A DNA stretch of 64,000 bases, from contig CALAHF010000080.1 in NCBI GenBank assembly GCA_937891465.1, forward strand, positions 1 to 64,000, given 5' to 3'. The stretch is from an uncultured Verrucomicrobiales bacterium (GTDB lineage Bacteria; Verrucomicrobiota; Verrucomicrobiia; Verrucomicrobiales; DEV007). The notes beneath the pieces were generated by a model, which was given only the letters and a program-made list of their open reading frames with translations, was not told the DNA's origin and did no database searches. A program made the position numbers and the translations under genes. Shown here piece by piece: positions 1-9,543 of the stretch. The first letter of the stretch is position 1, and the number at the start of each line of letters is the position of its first letter.

Positions 1-134
1 CGGGGCGTCGGTCCGGCCGGGTTTGAGGGGGTCCAGGGGGAGAAAGGGTGCAAAACTCGTCTCATAACCCAATTTTCAACAGATTAGCTGTTTGTGTCAA
101 GCGCCTGAGGCTCATTCGGAGGAAAAGTCCGCCA

Positions 135-293
135 ATGAAAATCACCGCTGAACCAACCGACGCTGTAAGATCCTATCTCGCCCAGATTGGAGCAAAGGGC
201 GGATCAATAAAGGGTGCGGGCAAAAAGCGGGGGGATTCAGAGTATTACCGAGCGCTTGCGCGGAAGTCAGCGAAGGCTCGGAAGAAAAAGTGA
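135..293 (+). CDS. small Lys/Gly-rich protein
   Basis: A 52-residue basic protein of unknown function. I chose the ATG at 135 because GGAGG lies at 118-122, 12 bases upstream; upstream in-frame codons give no better start. The middle reads AQIGAKGGSIKGAGKKRGD and the end is a Lys/Arg-rich stretch with KARKKK. That KGG-type basic motif is common in small accessory-region proteins, but I cannot assign a function. It lies just before the tRNA-Arg fragment, so by inference it is the last gene of an island extending left of the window. A nucleic-acid-binding role is possible from charge alone. Confidence 0.6.
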   Translation: MKITAEPTDAVRSYLAQIGAKGGSIKGAGKKRGDSEYYRALARKSAKARKKK

Positions 294-399
294 GCGATTA
301 GTGAGCAGATTCAAACTGGGAATTGCTGTGCGAGGGTGTGCAAGGCTGTGCTGGAACCCTTTTAAAATCTGCAACTCGCTAATTACCAACGGTCTAAAT

Positions 400-446
400 A
401 CGGACTTCTAATCCGTAGGTCCCGCGTTCGAATTGCGGCGGGCGTA
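400..446 (+). pseudogene. 3' half of tRNA-Arg(UCU), probable attachment site
   Basis: Bases 400-416 fold as an anticodon arm (ACGGA, loop CTTCTAA, TCCGT) with anticodon TCT. Bases 422-438 fold as a T arm with loop TTCGAAT, and 439-445 would be the 3' acceptor strand CGGGCGT followed by a T-run. No matching 5' acceptor strand or D arm occurs upstream, so this is a 3' fragment, not a working tRNA. Such displaced 3' ends are the usual product of tyrosine-recombinase integration into a tRNA gene. The geometry puts the island to the left. The 294-633 gap otherwise holds nothing I recognise. Confidence 0.72.
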
Positions 447-633
447 TTTTTTGAAAGGTCCTATTTTTTACCAGTCTCTCAAACGCATTCATTTCGCGTT
501 CTTTCTCTCCCGGAAATACTCGGGCATTTCCGCGTTGCCGTAAGGATGCAGGATTGGACATCTCCTTCCATTGGCTGGTAACCTTTCTTCTGAACGAGAG
601 CATCGACGCTCCCTTCTTCCTTTTCTTTCAAAA

Positions 634-3600
634 ATGAACTCGAAAATTCTTCGACCCGTCTATGCCGCTGCGTTACTGGCCGGCTTCGTGCTGCCCGCTA
701 TCTCCGGGGCCGCTGATCCGCCTGGAGCTCTCGGGAAGGAACCGGAGAAAAACATGCGCTTGATCTTTACTGGTAAGGAGAAGCCTGAACCAGATCCTGC
801 CCTTGCCAAATATGGAATGTACGAAAGCTCGGCCCCGAGGCCGGCGAAAACTGTGCCGGTCGATACATCCCTGCCGCTAATACTGAATCCCGGAGACCGC
901 ATCGCTTTCATCGGCAACACGCTTCTTGATCGAGCCCGCGATTTCGGTTTTCTTGAGACGCTTCTGCAGCAGAAATTTCCTAAACACGAGCTCGTTGTCC
1001 GTAATCTCGCTTGGGCTGGCGATTCACTCGACTCCCAACCGCGCCCGCTCAATTTGGCCGATGTCGAGCAACACCTGACTTTCGAAAAGATCGATATCAT
1101 CATCGCTGCCTTTGGATTTAATGAATCTTTCGCTGGTGAAAAAGGGCTTCCGGAGTTCCGCGAGAATCTTGCGAGCTACCTCGAAAAACTGAAGTCGAGC
1201 GCTTTTAACGGTGAGACCGGACCGCGCATCGTTTTGCTCTCGCCCATTGCCAACGAGGACATTGATCGGGTCGCCGCCGGTGCCATGAACAATCCACAGT
1301 TGGCGCTTTACACCGAAGCGATGCGTGAAGTCGCGGCTCTTCAGAAGGTGGGTTTTGCTGATGTTTTCACAGCGACTCGCACGGCAATGGATTCGCCGGA
1401 TGTTGATCTGTCGATGAACGGAATTCACCTCGAAGAGGACGGATACGAACTTCTCGCCGACACCATTTACAGTCAGTTGTTTGCGGAATCTGCCCCGGAT
1501 ATCAACGAAGCCCTTCGCGCCGAAGTGCAGGAAAAGAGCCGCCAGTATTTCTATCGTTATCGCCCGCTGAATACGTATTACTACACCGGTGGCCGCAGCG
1601 AAGAACACGGTTACAACGATTTTCTACCAGCGATGCGTAACTTTGACCTGCTGGTCGCTAATCACTACAAGCGTATCTGGAAACTCGCCCAGGGCGAATC
1701 GATTGCGGACGAGCCGATTGATGACTCCAAGCTTCCGCCGCTCGAACCCATCTGGGAAGCGCGCGGTACGAATCCGTGGCTCAGCGCCGAGAAAGAAAAA
1801 GAGGCATTCATCATGGATCCGCGCTTCGAGGTGAACCTCTTCGCTGGTGAAGAGGAGTTCCCTGAAATTGCCTGCCCAATCAGTATTCGCTGGGATTCCC
1901 GCGGACGACTCTGGGTCTCCTGCTCGACCTCCTACCCGCAGGTCATGCCCGGACAGAAACCGAACGACAAGCTGGTCATTCTCGAAGACACCGATGGCGA
2001 TGGCAAAGCCGACAAGTCCTCGATTTTTGCCGAAGGACTCTACACCCCGCTTTCTTTTGAATTCGGAGACGGCGGCGTCTACGTCTCCGCGCAACCCCAC
2101 CTACTCTTCCTCAAGGATACCGACGGTGATGGAAAAGCCGACCAGCGTCGCAAGATTCTGACCGGTTTCGGCTGCGAAGATTCGCATCACGCGCTGCACG
2201 ATTTTGCCATGACGCCGGATGGCGACTTGCTGTTTCGCGAGTCGATTTTTCATCACTCCCAGATCGAAACGGCTTATGGCCTGGTGCGCCAACAGAACAG
2301 CGGCTGGTTTCGCTACGATCCCAAAACCGAACGACTGACTTCGTTCGGCAGCTACTCGAGCACCAATCCCTGGGGCGTCACTTTCGACGAGTGGGGACAG
2401 CACGTCGCCAGCCATCCCATTTTCGCCTCGGCCTTTCACGCCTTGGACCCAGCCTACCCCGAGCAACATCCCAAGCCCGTCGGCCTTCCTGCTTATTCCG
2501 GCACCTGCGGCCACGAATTTGTCGATTTCCCGACCTTTCCCAAAGAGATGCAGGGCGGTTTCGTCAAAGCGCGCTACAAACCCACCAACCGGATCGAGTT
2601 TCACCAGTGGGTCAAAGGCGAGTTTGGCTACGAGGAAAAGTATGTGAACGACATTCTGTTTTCCACCGACCTCTGTTTCATTCCGGTCGATCTGCGCTTC
2701 GGCCCTCGCGGGGCGCTCTACATTTGCGATTGGTATAATCCGATTAAGAGCCACAATCAGTACTCGATGCGCGATCCCCGCCGTGATCGCGATTCTGGAC
2801 GGATCTGGCGCATTACCGCGAAGGACAGCAAGCCCGTTGATCCGCCGCAGATCGCTGATGCTTCCATTTCTGATCTTCTGGATAATCTCAAGCTGCCTCA
2901 GTATCGTTATCGTTATTGGACTCGGAGCGAACTTCGTGACCGCGAGCCGGACGAGGTGGAGAAGGCGCTCACCGCGTGGGTCGGTTCCCTCGATCCTTTT
3001 AATCCACGCCATCGCCATCATCAGGTGGAGGCCCTCTGGGTCTATCGTGGAATTGGGCGCAGCAACCCCGACTTTCTTGTCGAGCTACTCAATTGCGAAG
3101 ACGAACATCACGCCCGCGCTGCGGCCACTCACCAGCTTCGCAACTGGCATTCGCTTCTAGAAGATTCTGATGCCCTGCTCGCCAAAGCCGCCAACGACCC
3201 CGAGGTCCTGGTCCGAATGGAAGCTGCAATCGCCGCTTCCTACATCGGCACTGAAGGTGCTCTCACTGCGATGCTGGAAACTCTCAAACATCCGCACGGT
3301 GGCCATCTGAGCTACGCTATTCGCACTTCACTGGGTTCGCATACGCTGAAGCGACATTGGGCTGAAGGGCACGGCGAATACCTCGCGGCTCATCCCGAGA
3401 TCGGCACTTTCCTTAACGCTTTTGATCGCGGACAAAAGACCGGGCGCGCCAAGCCCCCGACACCGAAAGAGGCAATATTCGACGCTCAGAAAAATCTGTC
3501 ACGTGTTGATATTTCCATTATCAAAGAACGCCTGCTCTATTCTCTCAACCGCTTTGAGGTGAAACCCGGCCAGCCGGTTCGGCTCGAACTGATCAATCCG

Positions 3601-3882
3601 GATGCGACGCCCCACAACCTTGTCATCGTGGCGCCCGGAGCCCTCGAAGAGATTGGCATGGCTGCGAACGAAATGGCCAAAGATCCCGAAGCTGCAAAGA
3701 GTGGTCAGTTTCTTCCTGATTCGAAAAAAATCCTCCATCACAGCCGCATGCTCAACGCCAATCAGAGCGAGGTCATGCGTTTCACCGCGCCGGAGAAACC
3801 CGGTGTCTATCCCTTCCTCTGCACCTTTCCCGGGCACTGGATCCTGATGCGCGGCGAGATGATTGTCCAAGCGTCCGAGTAA
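634..3882 (+). CDS. PVC-type secreted dehydrogenase with SGNH, beta-propeller, HEAT and cupredoxin regions
   Basis: A 1082-residue secreted protein. The ATG at 634 gives a signal peptide (NSKILRPVYAAALLAGFVLP...SGAA) that the longer upstream frame would bury. An SGNH-hydrolase-like domain follows (FIGNTLLDRA, NLAWAGDSL), then a PVC-type membrane-bound-dehydrogenase beta-propeller with two calcium-loop motifs DTDGDGKAD, then HEAT-like helices. The last ~110 residues look like a type I copper domain: TPHNLVI supplies one His and CTFPGHWILM supplies Cys, His and Met. Proteins of this family often end in a cytochrome CxxCH domain; none is present here. A periplasmic oxidation of sugars or polyols with electrons passed to the copper site is inference. 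Confidence 0.8.
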   Translation: MNSKILRPVYAAALLAGFVLPAISGAADPPGALGKEPEKNMRLIFTGKEKPEPDPALAKYGMYESSAPRPAKTVPVDTSLPLILNPGDRIAFIGNTLLDRARDFGFLETLLQQKFPKHELVVRNLAWAGDSLDSQPRPLNLADVEQHLTFEKIDIIIAAFGFNESFAGEKGLPEFRENLASYLEKLKSSAFNGETGPRIVLLSPIANEDIDRVAAGAMNNPQLALYTEAMREVAALQKVGFADVFTATRTAMDSPDVDLSMNGIHLEEDGYELLADTIYSQLFAESAPDINEALRAEVQEKSRQYFYRYRPLNTYYYTGGRSEEHGYNDFLPAMRNFDLLVANHYKRIWKLAQGESIADEPIDDSKLPPLEPIWEARGTNPWLSAEKEKEAFIMDPRFEVNLFAGEEEFPEIACPISIRWDSRGRLWVSCSTSYPQVMPGQKPNDKLVILEDTDGDGKADKSSIFAEGLYTPLSFEFGDGGVYVSAQPHLLFLKDTDGDGKADQRRKILTGFGCEDSHHALHDFAMTPDGDLLFRESIFHHSQIETAYGLVRQQNSGWFRYDPKTERLTSFGSYSSTNPWGVTFDEWGQHVASHPIFASAFHALDPAYPEQHPKPVGLPAYSGTCGHEFVDFPTFPKEMQGGFVKARYKPTNRIEFHQWVKGEFGYEEKYVNDILFSTDLCFIPVDLRFGPRGALYICDWYNPIKSHNQYSMRDPRRDRDSGRIWRITAKDSKPVDPPQIADASISDLLDNLKLPQYRYRYWTRSELRDREPDEVEKALTAWVGSLDPFNPRHRHHQVEALWVYRGIGRSNPDFLVELLNCEDEHHARAAATHQLRNWHSLLEDSDALLAKAANDPEVLVRMEAAIAASYIGTEGALTAMLETLKHPHGGHLSYAIRTSLGSHTLKRHWAEGHGEYLAAHPEIGTFLNAFDRGQKTGRAKPPTPKEAIFDAQKNLSRVDISIIKERLLYSLNRFEVKPGQPVRLELINPDATPHNLVIVAPGALEEIGMAANEMAKDPEAAKSGQFLPDSKKILHHSRMLNANQSEVMRFTAPEKPGVYPFLCTFPGHWILMRGEMIVQASE

Positions 3883-3917
3883 GACCATACGGCGTGCTTT
3901 TTTAGGTCTTATTTTTT
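3880..3917. terminator. possible terminator at the end of the dehydrogenase gene
   Basis: TAAGACC and GGTCTTA form a 7-bp stem with a loop of about 18 bases, followed by a T-run on the plus strand. It covers the ends of two convergent genes, so it could serve both. The long loop makes it weak. Confidence 0.35.
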
Positions 3918-5246
3918 CGCAGGCTTCTTGAACGCGTTCATCTCACGTAGAAGCCGGGTCACCATCTCCGGGTTCTCTGCCGCGATGTTGGTGGTTTCGC
4001 TCATGTCCGCTTCGAGATCAAACAGCAGCGGTGTTTTGTAAATCTTCTTAGGTTCGCGTTTGCGTGTGTCTGGATTGGATGAGCGATCTTTGGTAGTCAT
4101 GTGAACCTTGTATTTTCCGGAACGAAAGGCATCGCCTTCGTAAAGCCATTGTTGGCGTGGGCTGGATACGCCGTTCAGCAGAGTGCCTGTGAGGTCTTTT
4201 GAAATAAATCCCGATGACGTTGTCGGTAAATCGGTTGCATCGGAAAGAGCGGCGAACGTGGCGTAGAGATCCAAATTGGCTGCCATGTCGTCTATTACCG
4301 CGGGTTTGATTTTTGCGGGCCAATGAAAGATTGCGGGAATGCGAAGGCCACCTTCCCAGGTGGTTCCTTTTTCTCCACGAAGCGGAGTTGCAACGCCGCC
4401 ATGGGGTCCAAACATAGTCCAGGGGCCGTTGTCGCTCGTGAAAACAATGAGCGTTTTCTCATCGATCCCTGCATCGGCAACTGCCTTCATCACTTCGCCG
4501 ACAGACCAATCGATTTCTTCAACGACATCCCCGTATCTTCCGCCGTTGCTTTTTCCCTGAAACTCGGGCGACGCGAAAACGGGCGCGTGAGGCATGTTGT
4601 GGGCGAGATAAAGAAAGAACGGGCTGTCTTTCTTTTCGCCAATCCACTTCACTGCTTCTTCAGTATAGCGTTTAGTGAGTAGTTCTTGATTGGTGGGGAA
4701 CTCGACGACTTCCCGACCACGAATCAGGGGGACTTGAAAGGTGAATTTGTCACAGGTGTCGAACACTTCACGATTCTGAATTTTTCCAATCGGTGCCGGA
4801 ACATCATTGCTTCCGGGGGTTCCGAAATGCGAATCGAAACCGCATTCCAGCGGGTGCATCGGGGAGGAAGTAAAATCTTTTGGGTATCCTGCGAGGTGCC
4901 ATTTCCCCAACATTCCAGTGGCGTATCCCTGACGTTTAAGCATCGCCGGCATCAGTGCATCGCGATTTTCGCCGAGGCCTTTGTCTCTGATCAATTTGGG
5001 ATGACGACCACTCATCAAGCCTTTGCGGCTCGGAACGCAGGTCGCGCCCGATGAGTAAAATGTTGTCCAGCGTTGACCTTCAGCGGCAAGGCGATCGATG
5101 TTCGGTGTCTTGTTGGTTTTGCTGCCGTAGCAACCCAGATCGCCGTAACCCATGTCATCGACAAAGATAAGAACGATATTCGGCTTTTCAGCAGCGGTTA
5201 AGTATCCGCAAAACAGGGCGGTGAGAATCAGGGCGAACGGTTTCAT
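3909..5246 (-). CDS. secreted sulfatase, family S1
   Basis: A 445-residue secreted sulfatase of the arylsulfatase type. The signal peptide is MKPFALILTALFCGYLTAA. The metal-binding start NIVLIFVDDMGYGD is followed by CVPSR, with Cys70 as the expected formylglycine precursor in the C-x-P-S-R signature, and GRHP follows. GMLGKWH and FTSDNGPW are further conserved blocks. The family hydrolyses sulfate esters on carbohydrates or aryl groups; the substrate cannot be read from the sequence. Maturation needs a formylglycine-generating enzyme or anaerobic maturase, neither of which is in the window. A second sulfatase gene lies directly upstream on the same strand, 38 bases away, so the two may be co-transcribed. 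Confidence 0.9.
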   Translation of the reverse strand: MKPFALILTALFCGYLTAAEKPNIVLIFVDDMGYGDLGCYGSKTNKTPNIDRLAAEGQRWTTFYSSGATCVPSRKGLMSGRHPKLIRDKGLGENRDALMPAMLKRQGYATGMLGKWHLAGYPKDFTSSPMHPLECGFDSHFGTPGSNDVPAPIGKIQNREVFDTCDKFTFQVPLIRGREVVEFPTNQELLTKRYTEEAVKWIGEKKDSPFFLYLAHNMPHAPVFASPEFQGKSNGGRYGDVVEEIDWSVGEVMKAVADAGIDEKTLIVFTSDNGPWTMFGPHGGVATPLRGEKGTTWEGGLRIPAIFHWPAKIKPAVIDDMAANLDLYATFAALSDATDLPTTSSGFISKDLTGTLLNGVSSPRQQWLYEGDAFRSGKYKVHMTTKDRSSNPDTRKREPKKIYKTPLLFDLEADMSETTNIAAENPEMVTRLLREMNAFKKPAKK

Positions 5247-5284
5247 GTTTTATCGATGAGTTGAAAGAGAGCCTATTTCCGAAT

Positions 5285-6790
5285 TTATTTCCGTCGGGCT
5301 GCTTCTGGATAGGTGGCGAGAGTTTTGCGGAGGGCCGCAACCACATCAAGCTTTTCAGCAGCATGGTTTTTGGTTTCGTAAGGATCGGATTCGTAATCGT
5401 AAAGCTCGATCTCGGCGGAGTCGGCAGGCGCCCCGGGTTTTTTCCATTCGATCAGACGATATCGTTCCGTCCGAATTGCGCGGCCCATTTTCTTTTTCGG
5501 GTAGGCGTGAAACGCATGGTCGCGAACGCGGGTCGTCGTATTTTTTAACACTGGGACAAGACTGATGCCGTCGATTTTCTGTGGGCCCTCTGTGAAATTT
5601 GGTGCAGGTAGGCCCGCGAGATCAGCAAGCGTCGGGAAAATATCAACACTCTCGGCAAGCTGTTTGGTTGTGGTATTTGGTTGGGTAACTCCCGGAGCTG
5701 TGATCAAAATCGGAATCCGATTGGCCTGCTCATAATTGGTGTGTTTTGTCCAAATCCCAAGGTCGCCGAGGTGGAACCCGTGATCTCCCCAGAGGACGAT
5801 AATCGTGTTGTCAGCCAGACCGAGTTGGTCAAGTTCATCAATGACTTTTCCAATCTGCGCATCGACATAACTGACGCTGGCGTAGTAGCCGTGAATCAGC
5901 TCGCGCTTCAGTTCGTTTGAAATTTGGTCCGGGCTTCCCTTATCGGGAACAGGGAAATAATTGCGGATTTCGCCGCCCCGTTTTCCGGCAACTTTTGGCG
6001 ACTCGGCAGGCAGGTTTTCATTCTCCGGCATGGGGAGTTTGGCTGCATCGTAGAGGTCCCAATATTTCTTCGGGGCTGAAAACGGAAGGTGAGGGCGGGC
6101 AAATCCAGCCGCGATAAAAAATGGAGTGCCGTCCTTTTCACGAAGTGCTTTGGCAGCTTGCAATCGCTTTTTGGTTTCGTCAGCAACGCGTCCATCTGCG
6201 TAGGCGTCATCTTCAACTTCGGGATTTTCGAACGCCGCCCCGCGAGGCAACGCATTGAAATTCGGAACGCGCACATTTTCAAACATGGCTTCTTCGCGAG
6301 TCAGTTTGCCTTCGGGCTTGCTGGATTCGGCGACGTATTCGATGACTTTTTCTTTAAAATGCGGAATCGAAAAGGAAGGGGGGTCGCCTTCATTGCCATG
6401 ACCAATATGAAAAATCTTGCCAAGGGATTCCGTTTTGTATCCGCCGTGTTTTGCAAAATGTTGAGGGATAGTCACGGCATCTGGAATAATTTTCCTTAGT
6501 GGACTTCCCAATCCGTAAAGCCCAGTCGATGTCGAATGCGAACCCAGCATCAGAGTAAATCGCGAAGGCGCGCAGACTGCCTGATTGCAATACGCGAGAT
6601 CAAATTGCATGCCGCGACCCGCTAATTTATCGATGTTTGGAGAGAGCGCCGTTTTGTCACCGTAGCAACCGAGAGCGGGTTTCAGATCATCGACAAGGAT
6701 CAGAAGAACGTTTGGTTTTTCTTCACCAAAAGCAGTAGCGCTTAGGAGAATGCCGGCAAGAGCGACAAGGGAGGTTTGATTGAATTTCAT
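5285..6790 (-). CDS. secreted sulfatase, iduronate-2-sulfatase-like
   Basis: A 501-residue secreted sulfatase. The signal peptide ends near Phe-Gly-Glu at 21-23. NVLLILVDDLKPALGCYGD carries the metal-binding aspartates, and CAPSR at residues 73-77 is the formylglycine signature with Cys73. The segment GFARPHLPFSAPKKYWDLYD is typical of the iduronate-2-sulfatase-like branch, as is the C-terminal RTERYRLIEW block. Iduronate-like branch members remove sulfate from glycosaminoglycans or related sulfated polysaccharides; the true substrate is not known here. It precedes the other sulfatase gene on the minus strand. With the downstream isomerase and symporter it suggests a sulfated-sugar utilisation block, by inference. 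Confidence 0.9.
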   Translation of the reverse strand: MKFNQTSLVALAGILLSATAFGEEKPNVLLILVDDLKPALGCYGDKTALSPNIDKLAGRGMQFDLAYCNQAVCAPSRFTLMLGSHSTSTGLYGLGSPLRKIIPDAVTIPQHFAKHGGYKTESLGKIFHIGHGNEGDPPSFSIPHFKEKVIEYVAESSKPEGKLTREEAMFENVRVPNFNALPRGAAFENPEVEDDAYADGRVADETKKRLQAAKALREKDGTPFFIAAGFARPHLPFSAPKKYWDLYDAAKLPMPENENLPAESPKVAGKRGGEIRNYFPVPDKGSPDQISNELKRELIHGYYASVSYVDAQIGKVIDELDQLGLADNTIIVLWGDHGFHLGDLGIWTKHTNYEQANRIPILITAPGVTQPNTTTKQLAESVDIFPTLADLAGLPAPNFTEGPQKIDGISLVPVLKNTTTRVRDHAFHAYPKKKMGRAIRTERYRLIEWKKPGAPADSAEIELYDYESDPYETKNHAAEKLDVVAALRKTLATYPEAARRK

Positions 6791-6894
6791 TAAATCGCGG
6801 GTTTGGCTATATGCGAAGAGAGCCCCAGCGGGTGGCTGTTTTTCATGACTGCTTGCACGAGGCTTTTCTGCGCAAAAAAAGTGAAGTCATCGGC

Positions 6895-7665
6895 TTAACT
6901 CAACAACTGCGCGACTTCGCTAAGTGCACCTACGGGATCCTCTTCAAGAGGCCAATATTCGAGACCGACAAAGCCTTCGAAATCGGTTTGCTGAATCGCA
7001 GCGAAGACCTGCGGATAATTGATTTCGCCGAACTGCAATTCGTTGCGTCCGGGATTTCCAGCTGCGTGGAAATGCCCGATTTTGTCGATATTTTCGACGA
7101 TGTTTTGAATCAAATTTCCCTCGCTGATTTGCTGGTGATAAATATCGAAGACGACGTTCACGTTGGGACTGTCGACTTCTTCGATGATATCAAAAGCCGC
7201 GTCACTGCGGATCAAAAAGTAGCCGGGGTGATTAACCAGTTCGTTGAGCGGTTCGATCACGAGTGTGATTCCAGCTTCTTCAAGCATCGGGGCCGCAGCT
7301 TTCAATCCAGCGATGAGCGCCTCTTCCTGATCGTCTCGCGAAACGCCTTGGCGGAATTCTCCGACTTGAGAAATCAGCGTGGTGGTCCCCAACTGCTTCG
7401 CGGCTTCGATCGATTCGCGAAGCCCTTCCAAGTAATCTTCACGAACGGATGGATTTACGAGGCTGATAAATCTCGTGCAACAGGCTGAAATGGCGAGGCC
7501 ATTCGCCTTTTGCGCAGCTTGGAGTTCGTCGAGATCTTTATCCCACCACCCCCAAAATTCGATGGCGGGAATGCCGGCTTGTTTGGTGGCAGCGCAGGCT
7601 TCATCGAAGGACTTGCCTTCAAAAACTGCATCGATGCAGACGGAGGGTGTAAGCGTAGGATTCAC
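6895..7665 (-). CDS. hydroxypyruvate-isomerase-like TIM-barrel protein
   Basis: A 256-residue cytoplasmic protein of the sugar-phosphate isomerase/epimerase TIM-barrel superfamily, closest by eye to hydroxypyruvate isomerase (Hyi). Segments supporting this are AIEFWGWWDKD near the N terminus, LVIEPLNELVNHPGY with the metal-binding Glu, NVVFDIYHQQISEGN, IGHFHAAGNPGRNEL and the final GFVGLEYWP. Family members isomerise hydroxypyruvate or ketose substrates using a divalent metal. The start codon is GTG at 7665. It sits between a sulfatase and a sodium symporter on the same strand, consistent with carbohydrate catabolism. The exact substrate is uncertain; other Xyl-isomerase-like activities are possible. 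Confidence 0.8.
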   Translation of the reverse strand: MNPTLTPSVCIDAVFEGKSFDEACAATKQAGIPAIEFWGWWDKDLDELQAAQKANGLAISACCTRFISLVNPSVREDYLEGLRESIEAAKQLGTTTLISQVGEFRQGVSRDDQEEALIAGLKAAAPMLEEAGITLVIEPLNELVNHPGYFLIRSDAAFDIIEEVDSPNVNVVFDIYHQQISEGNLIQNIVENIDKIGHFHAAGNPGRNELQFGEINYPQVFAAIQQTDFEGFVGLEYWPLEEDPVGALSEVAQLLS

Positions 7666-7670
7666 GATTA

Positions 7671-7711
7671 AATAGGGTGGGTTCGATGGATCAATAGGGT
7701 GGGTTCGTAAA
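7671..7711. repeat. dispersed ACCCTATTGG/TTCG element, copy 1
   Basis: Two head-to-tail AATAGGGTGGGTTCG units, separated by ATGGATC, lie between the isomerase and symporter genes. This is the simplest member of the family. Confidence 0.75.
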
Positions 7712-7716
7712 CTTGA

Positions 7717-9345
7717 TCAGCCGATTTTTGACATCGCGAAATACATGATGGCTATGAGAATCAGAATAATGACGCCGGAGATCTTCGCGAATTTCCAAGG
7801 CGTGACATCGACGTCGCCAGAGTGAGCTTGCTCATAAGCTTCTTTTCTTGGAGCAATTTTTCCAATGATAAACATGAGAACGATTAGCACGATGAAATTG
7901 ATTCCAGCGATGTGGAGCCAGTGCATTTCGTGACCGAATAATGAATTTTTTGGAAACGTGCCGAAGAGGCCCAGGCCAAAACAGGCGTAAAAACAGAATC
8001 CGAAAATGATCGCCACCATGGCGGCGACTGCGGGAACTCGTTTGGTGAAAATTCCCATGACCACAACTGCCAGCAGCGGAATGTTGTAAAGTGCGGCGAG
8101 GTTTTTCATCAGATCGAACAGGCCGCCTTCGGCTTTGTCGATTAGCGGCGCGACAAGAATGGCGAGTATGCCGATGACGATTCCGAACGTTTTTCCGGTC
8201 TTCACCATCTGCGGTTCGGTGGCGTCTTTATTAAATACCCCTTTATACAAATCGATGCTGAAAAGGGTTGTCGCAGAGTTCAGGCCCGAATTGAAGGAAC
8301 TGAGGATCGCTCCAAAAATGACGGCAGCGAAGAATCCGAGCGCCCATGTTGGCAGAACCGCCATGGCAAGTTTTCCGTAAGCGGAATCGCCGTCAGCACC
8401 GAGTTCTTTGCTGAAGAGATGCCATGCGATAATTCCGGGCAAGACCAGATAAAGGGGACCGAGCAATTTCAGGAACGCAGCGAAAAGCACTCCTTTTTGA
8501 CCTTCGGCGAGACTTTTTGAACCAAATGTTCGCTGAACAATGGCTTGGTTGGTGCACCAATAATAGGTTGTGATGAAAAGCATCCCCGTAAACAACGTGG
8601 AAAACGGAATGTTGGCACTCTCGTCGAGCGCAACGGGATTGAGGAGTTCCGGTTTGTTTTGGGTCAGGAAACTCAAGCCGCCCATGAAGCCGCTTCCATC
8701 TCCCATCAGATTACCGAGCATCACCAGGCCGAGGATCGGAATCGCAAGACCGCCGACGAATAATCCAATTCCGTTCAGTGTATCCGAAACGGCGACCGCT
8801 TTTAGCCCTCCGAAAATGGCATAAATCGAGCCGACAACCCCTAGAGCAATGACGGTGACCCAAAGCGCTTTGGTTTCATCTCCGCCAAAAATTGCCGAGA
8901 CATTGAAGACGTCTCGCATGAAAATTGCGCCAGAATACAATACAAACGGTAGCAGATTGGTGAGGAGTGAAAGTAGCAGGAGCACTGAAACCATGATGCC
9001 GACGCCTTTAGAATAGCGGCTTGTGAGAAATTCTGAAACGGTGCGGACCCCGCCTTTTAAATAGCGAGGCAAGAATATCAAAGCCATCAGGACAATGGCG
9101 ATCGATGACCAGACCTCCCATGCCATCACTTGCATCCCGTGCGAGTAACCGCCGCCATTGAGTCCGACGAGCTGTTCGGTTGAGAGATTGGTCAGAAGGA
9201 GTGACCCGGCGACGAAAAACCACGTCAGGCTCCGTCCCGCTAAAAAGTAGCCCGATGCGGAATCGTGATCGTCTTTGCGGGTGAAGCGCCAGGTCAAAAA
9301 GCCAACAAGCGCGGTGAAGAAGAGAAAAGTGAGGATTGTGGTCAT
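7717..9345 (-). CDS. sodium/solute symporter (SSS family)
   Basis: An inner-membrane sodium-coupled symporter of about 542 residues, close to the usual SSS length. I start it at the ATG at 9345 (MTTILTFLFFTALVGFLTWR), because the longer frame to 9450 adds a basic leader that does not fit a first membrane helix. SGYFLAGRSLTWFFVAGSLLLTN and STEQLVGLNGGGY are typical of the SGLT/SSS branch, and there are about 13-14 hydrophobic segments. The likely cargo is a sugar or related solute, given the sulfatase and isomerase genes beside it, but that is inference. A dispersed repeat separates it from the isomerase gene. Confidence 0.88.
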   Translation of the reverse strand: MTTILTFLFFTALVGFLTWRFTRKDDHDSASGYFLAGRSLTWFFVAGSLLLTNLSTEQLVGLNGGGYSHGMQVMAWEVWSSIAIVLMALIFLPRYLKGGVRTVSEFLTSRYSKGVGIMVSVLLLLSLLTNLLPFVLYSGAIFMRDVFNVSAIFGGDETKALWVTVIALGVVGSIYAIFGGLKAVAVSDTLNGIGLFVGGLAIPILGLVMLGNLMGDGSGFMGGLSFLTQNKPELLNPVALDESANIPFSTLFTGMLFITTYYWCTNQAIVQRTFGSKSLAEGQKGVLFAAFLKLLGPLYLVLPGIIAWHLFSKELGADGDSAYGKLAMAVLPTWALGFFAAVIFGAILSSFNSGLNSATTLFSIDLYKGVFNKDATEPQMVKTGKTFGIVIGILAILVAPLIDKAEGGLFDLMKNLAALYNIPLLAVVVMGIFTKRVPAVAAMVAIIFGFCFYACFGLGLFGTFPKNSLFGHEMHWLHIAGINFIVLIVLMFIIGKIAPRKEAYEQAHSGDVDVTPWKFAKISGVIILILIAIMYFAMSKIG

Positions 9346-9543
9346 ATGCGGGGTCGCGGATGGTATAAGAAATCGCAGCAGCGAGACAACTGTTTTCGAA
9401 CCGCATATTTGTAGCAGGGAGCGGCTTTTTTGTAAAAAGAGGACATTCACCCCTTTGCTCAGGACAAACTTGCGGAACGGGCGATGAGGGCTAGAATTCC
9501 GGCCCCTCGAAAAGAGGACTTTCTAACGTAAAAATATCACATC

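Noticed and set aside
400-446. tRNA-Arg(UCU) split by a group I intron
   Set aside because: An intron would split inside the anticodon loop, but the whole anticodon arm is present and no 5' half with a D arm lies nearby.
2101-3021. 306-codon open frame on the minus strand inside the dehydrogenase gene
   Set aside because: It is antisense to a clear domain architecture, lacks a ribosome site and has no recognisable motifs; GC-rich third positions of the real gene explain it.
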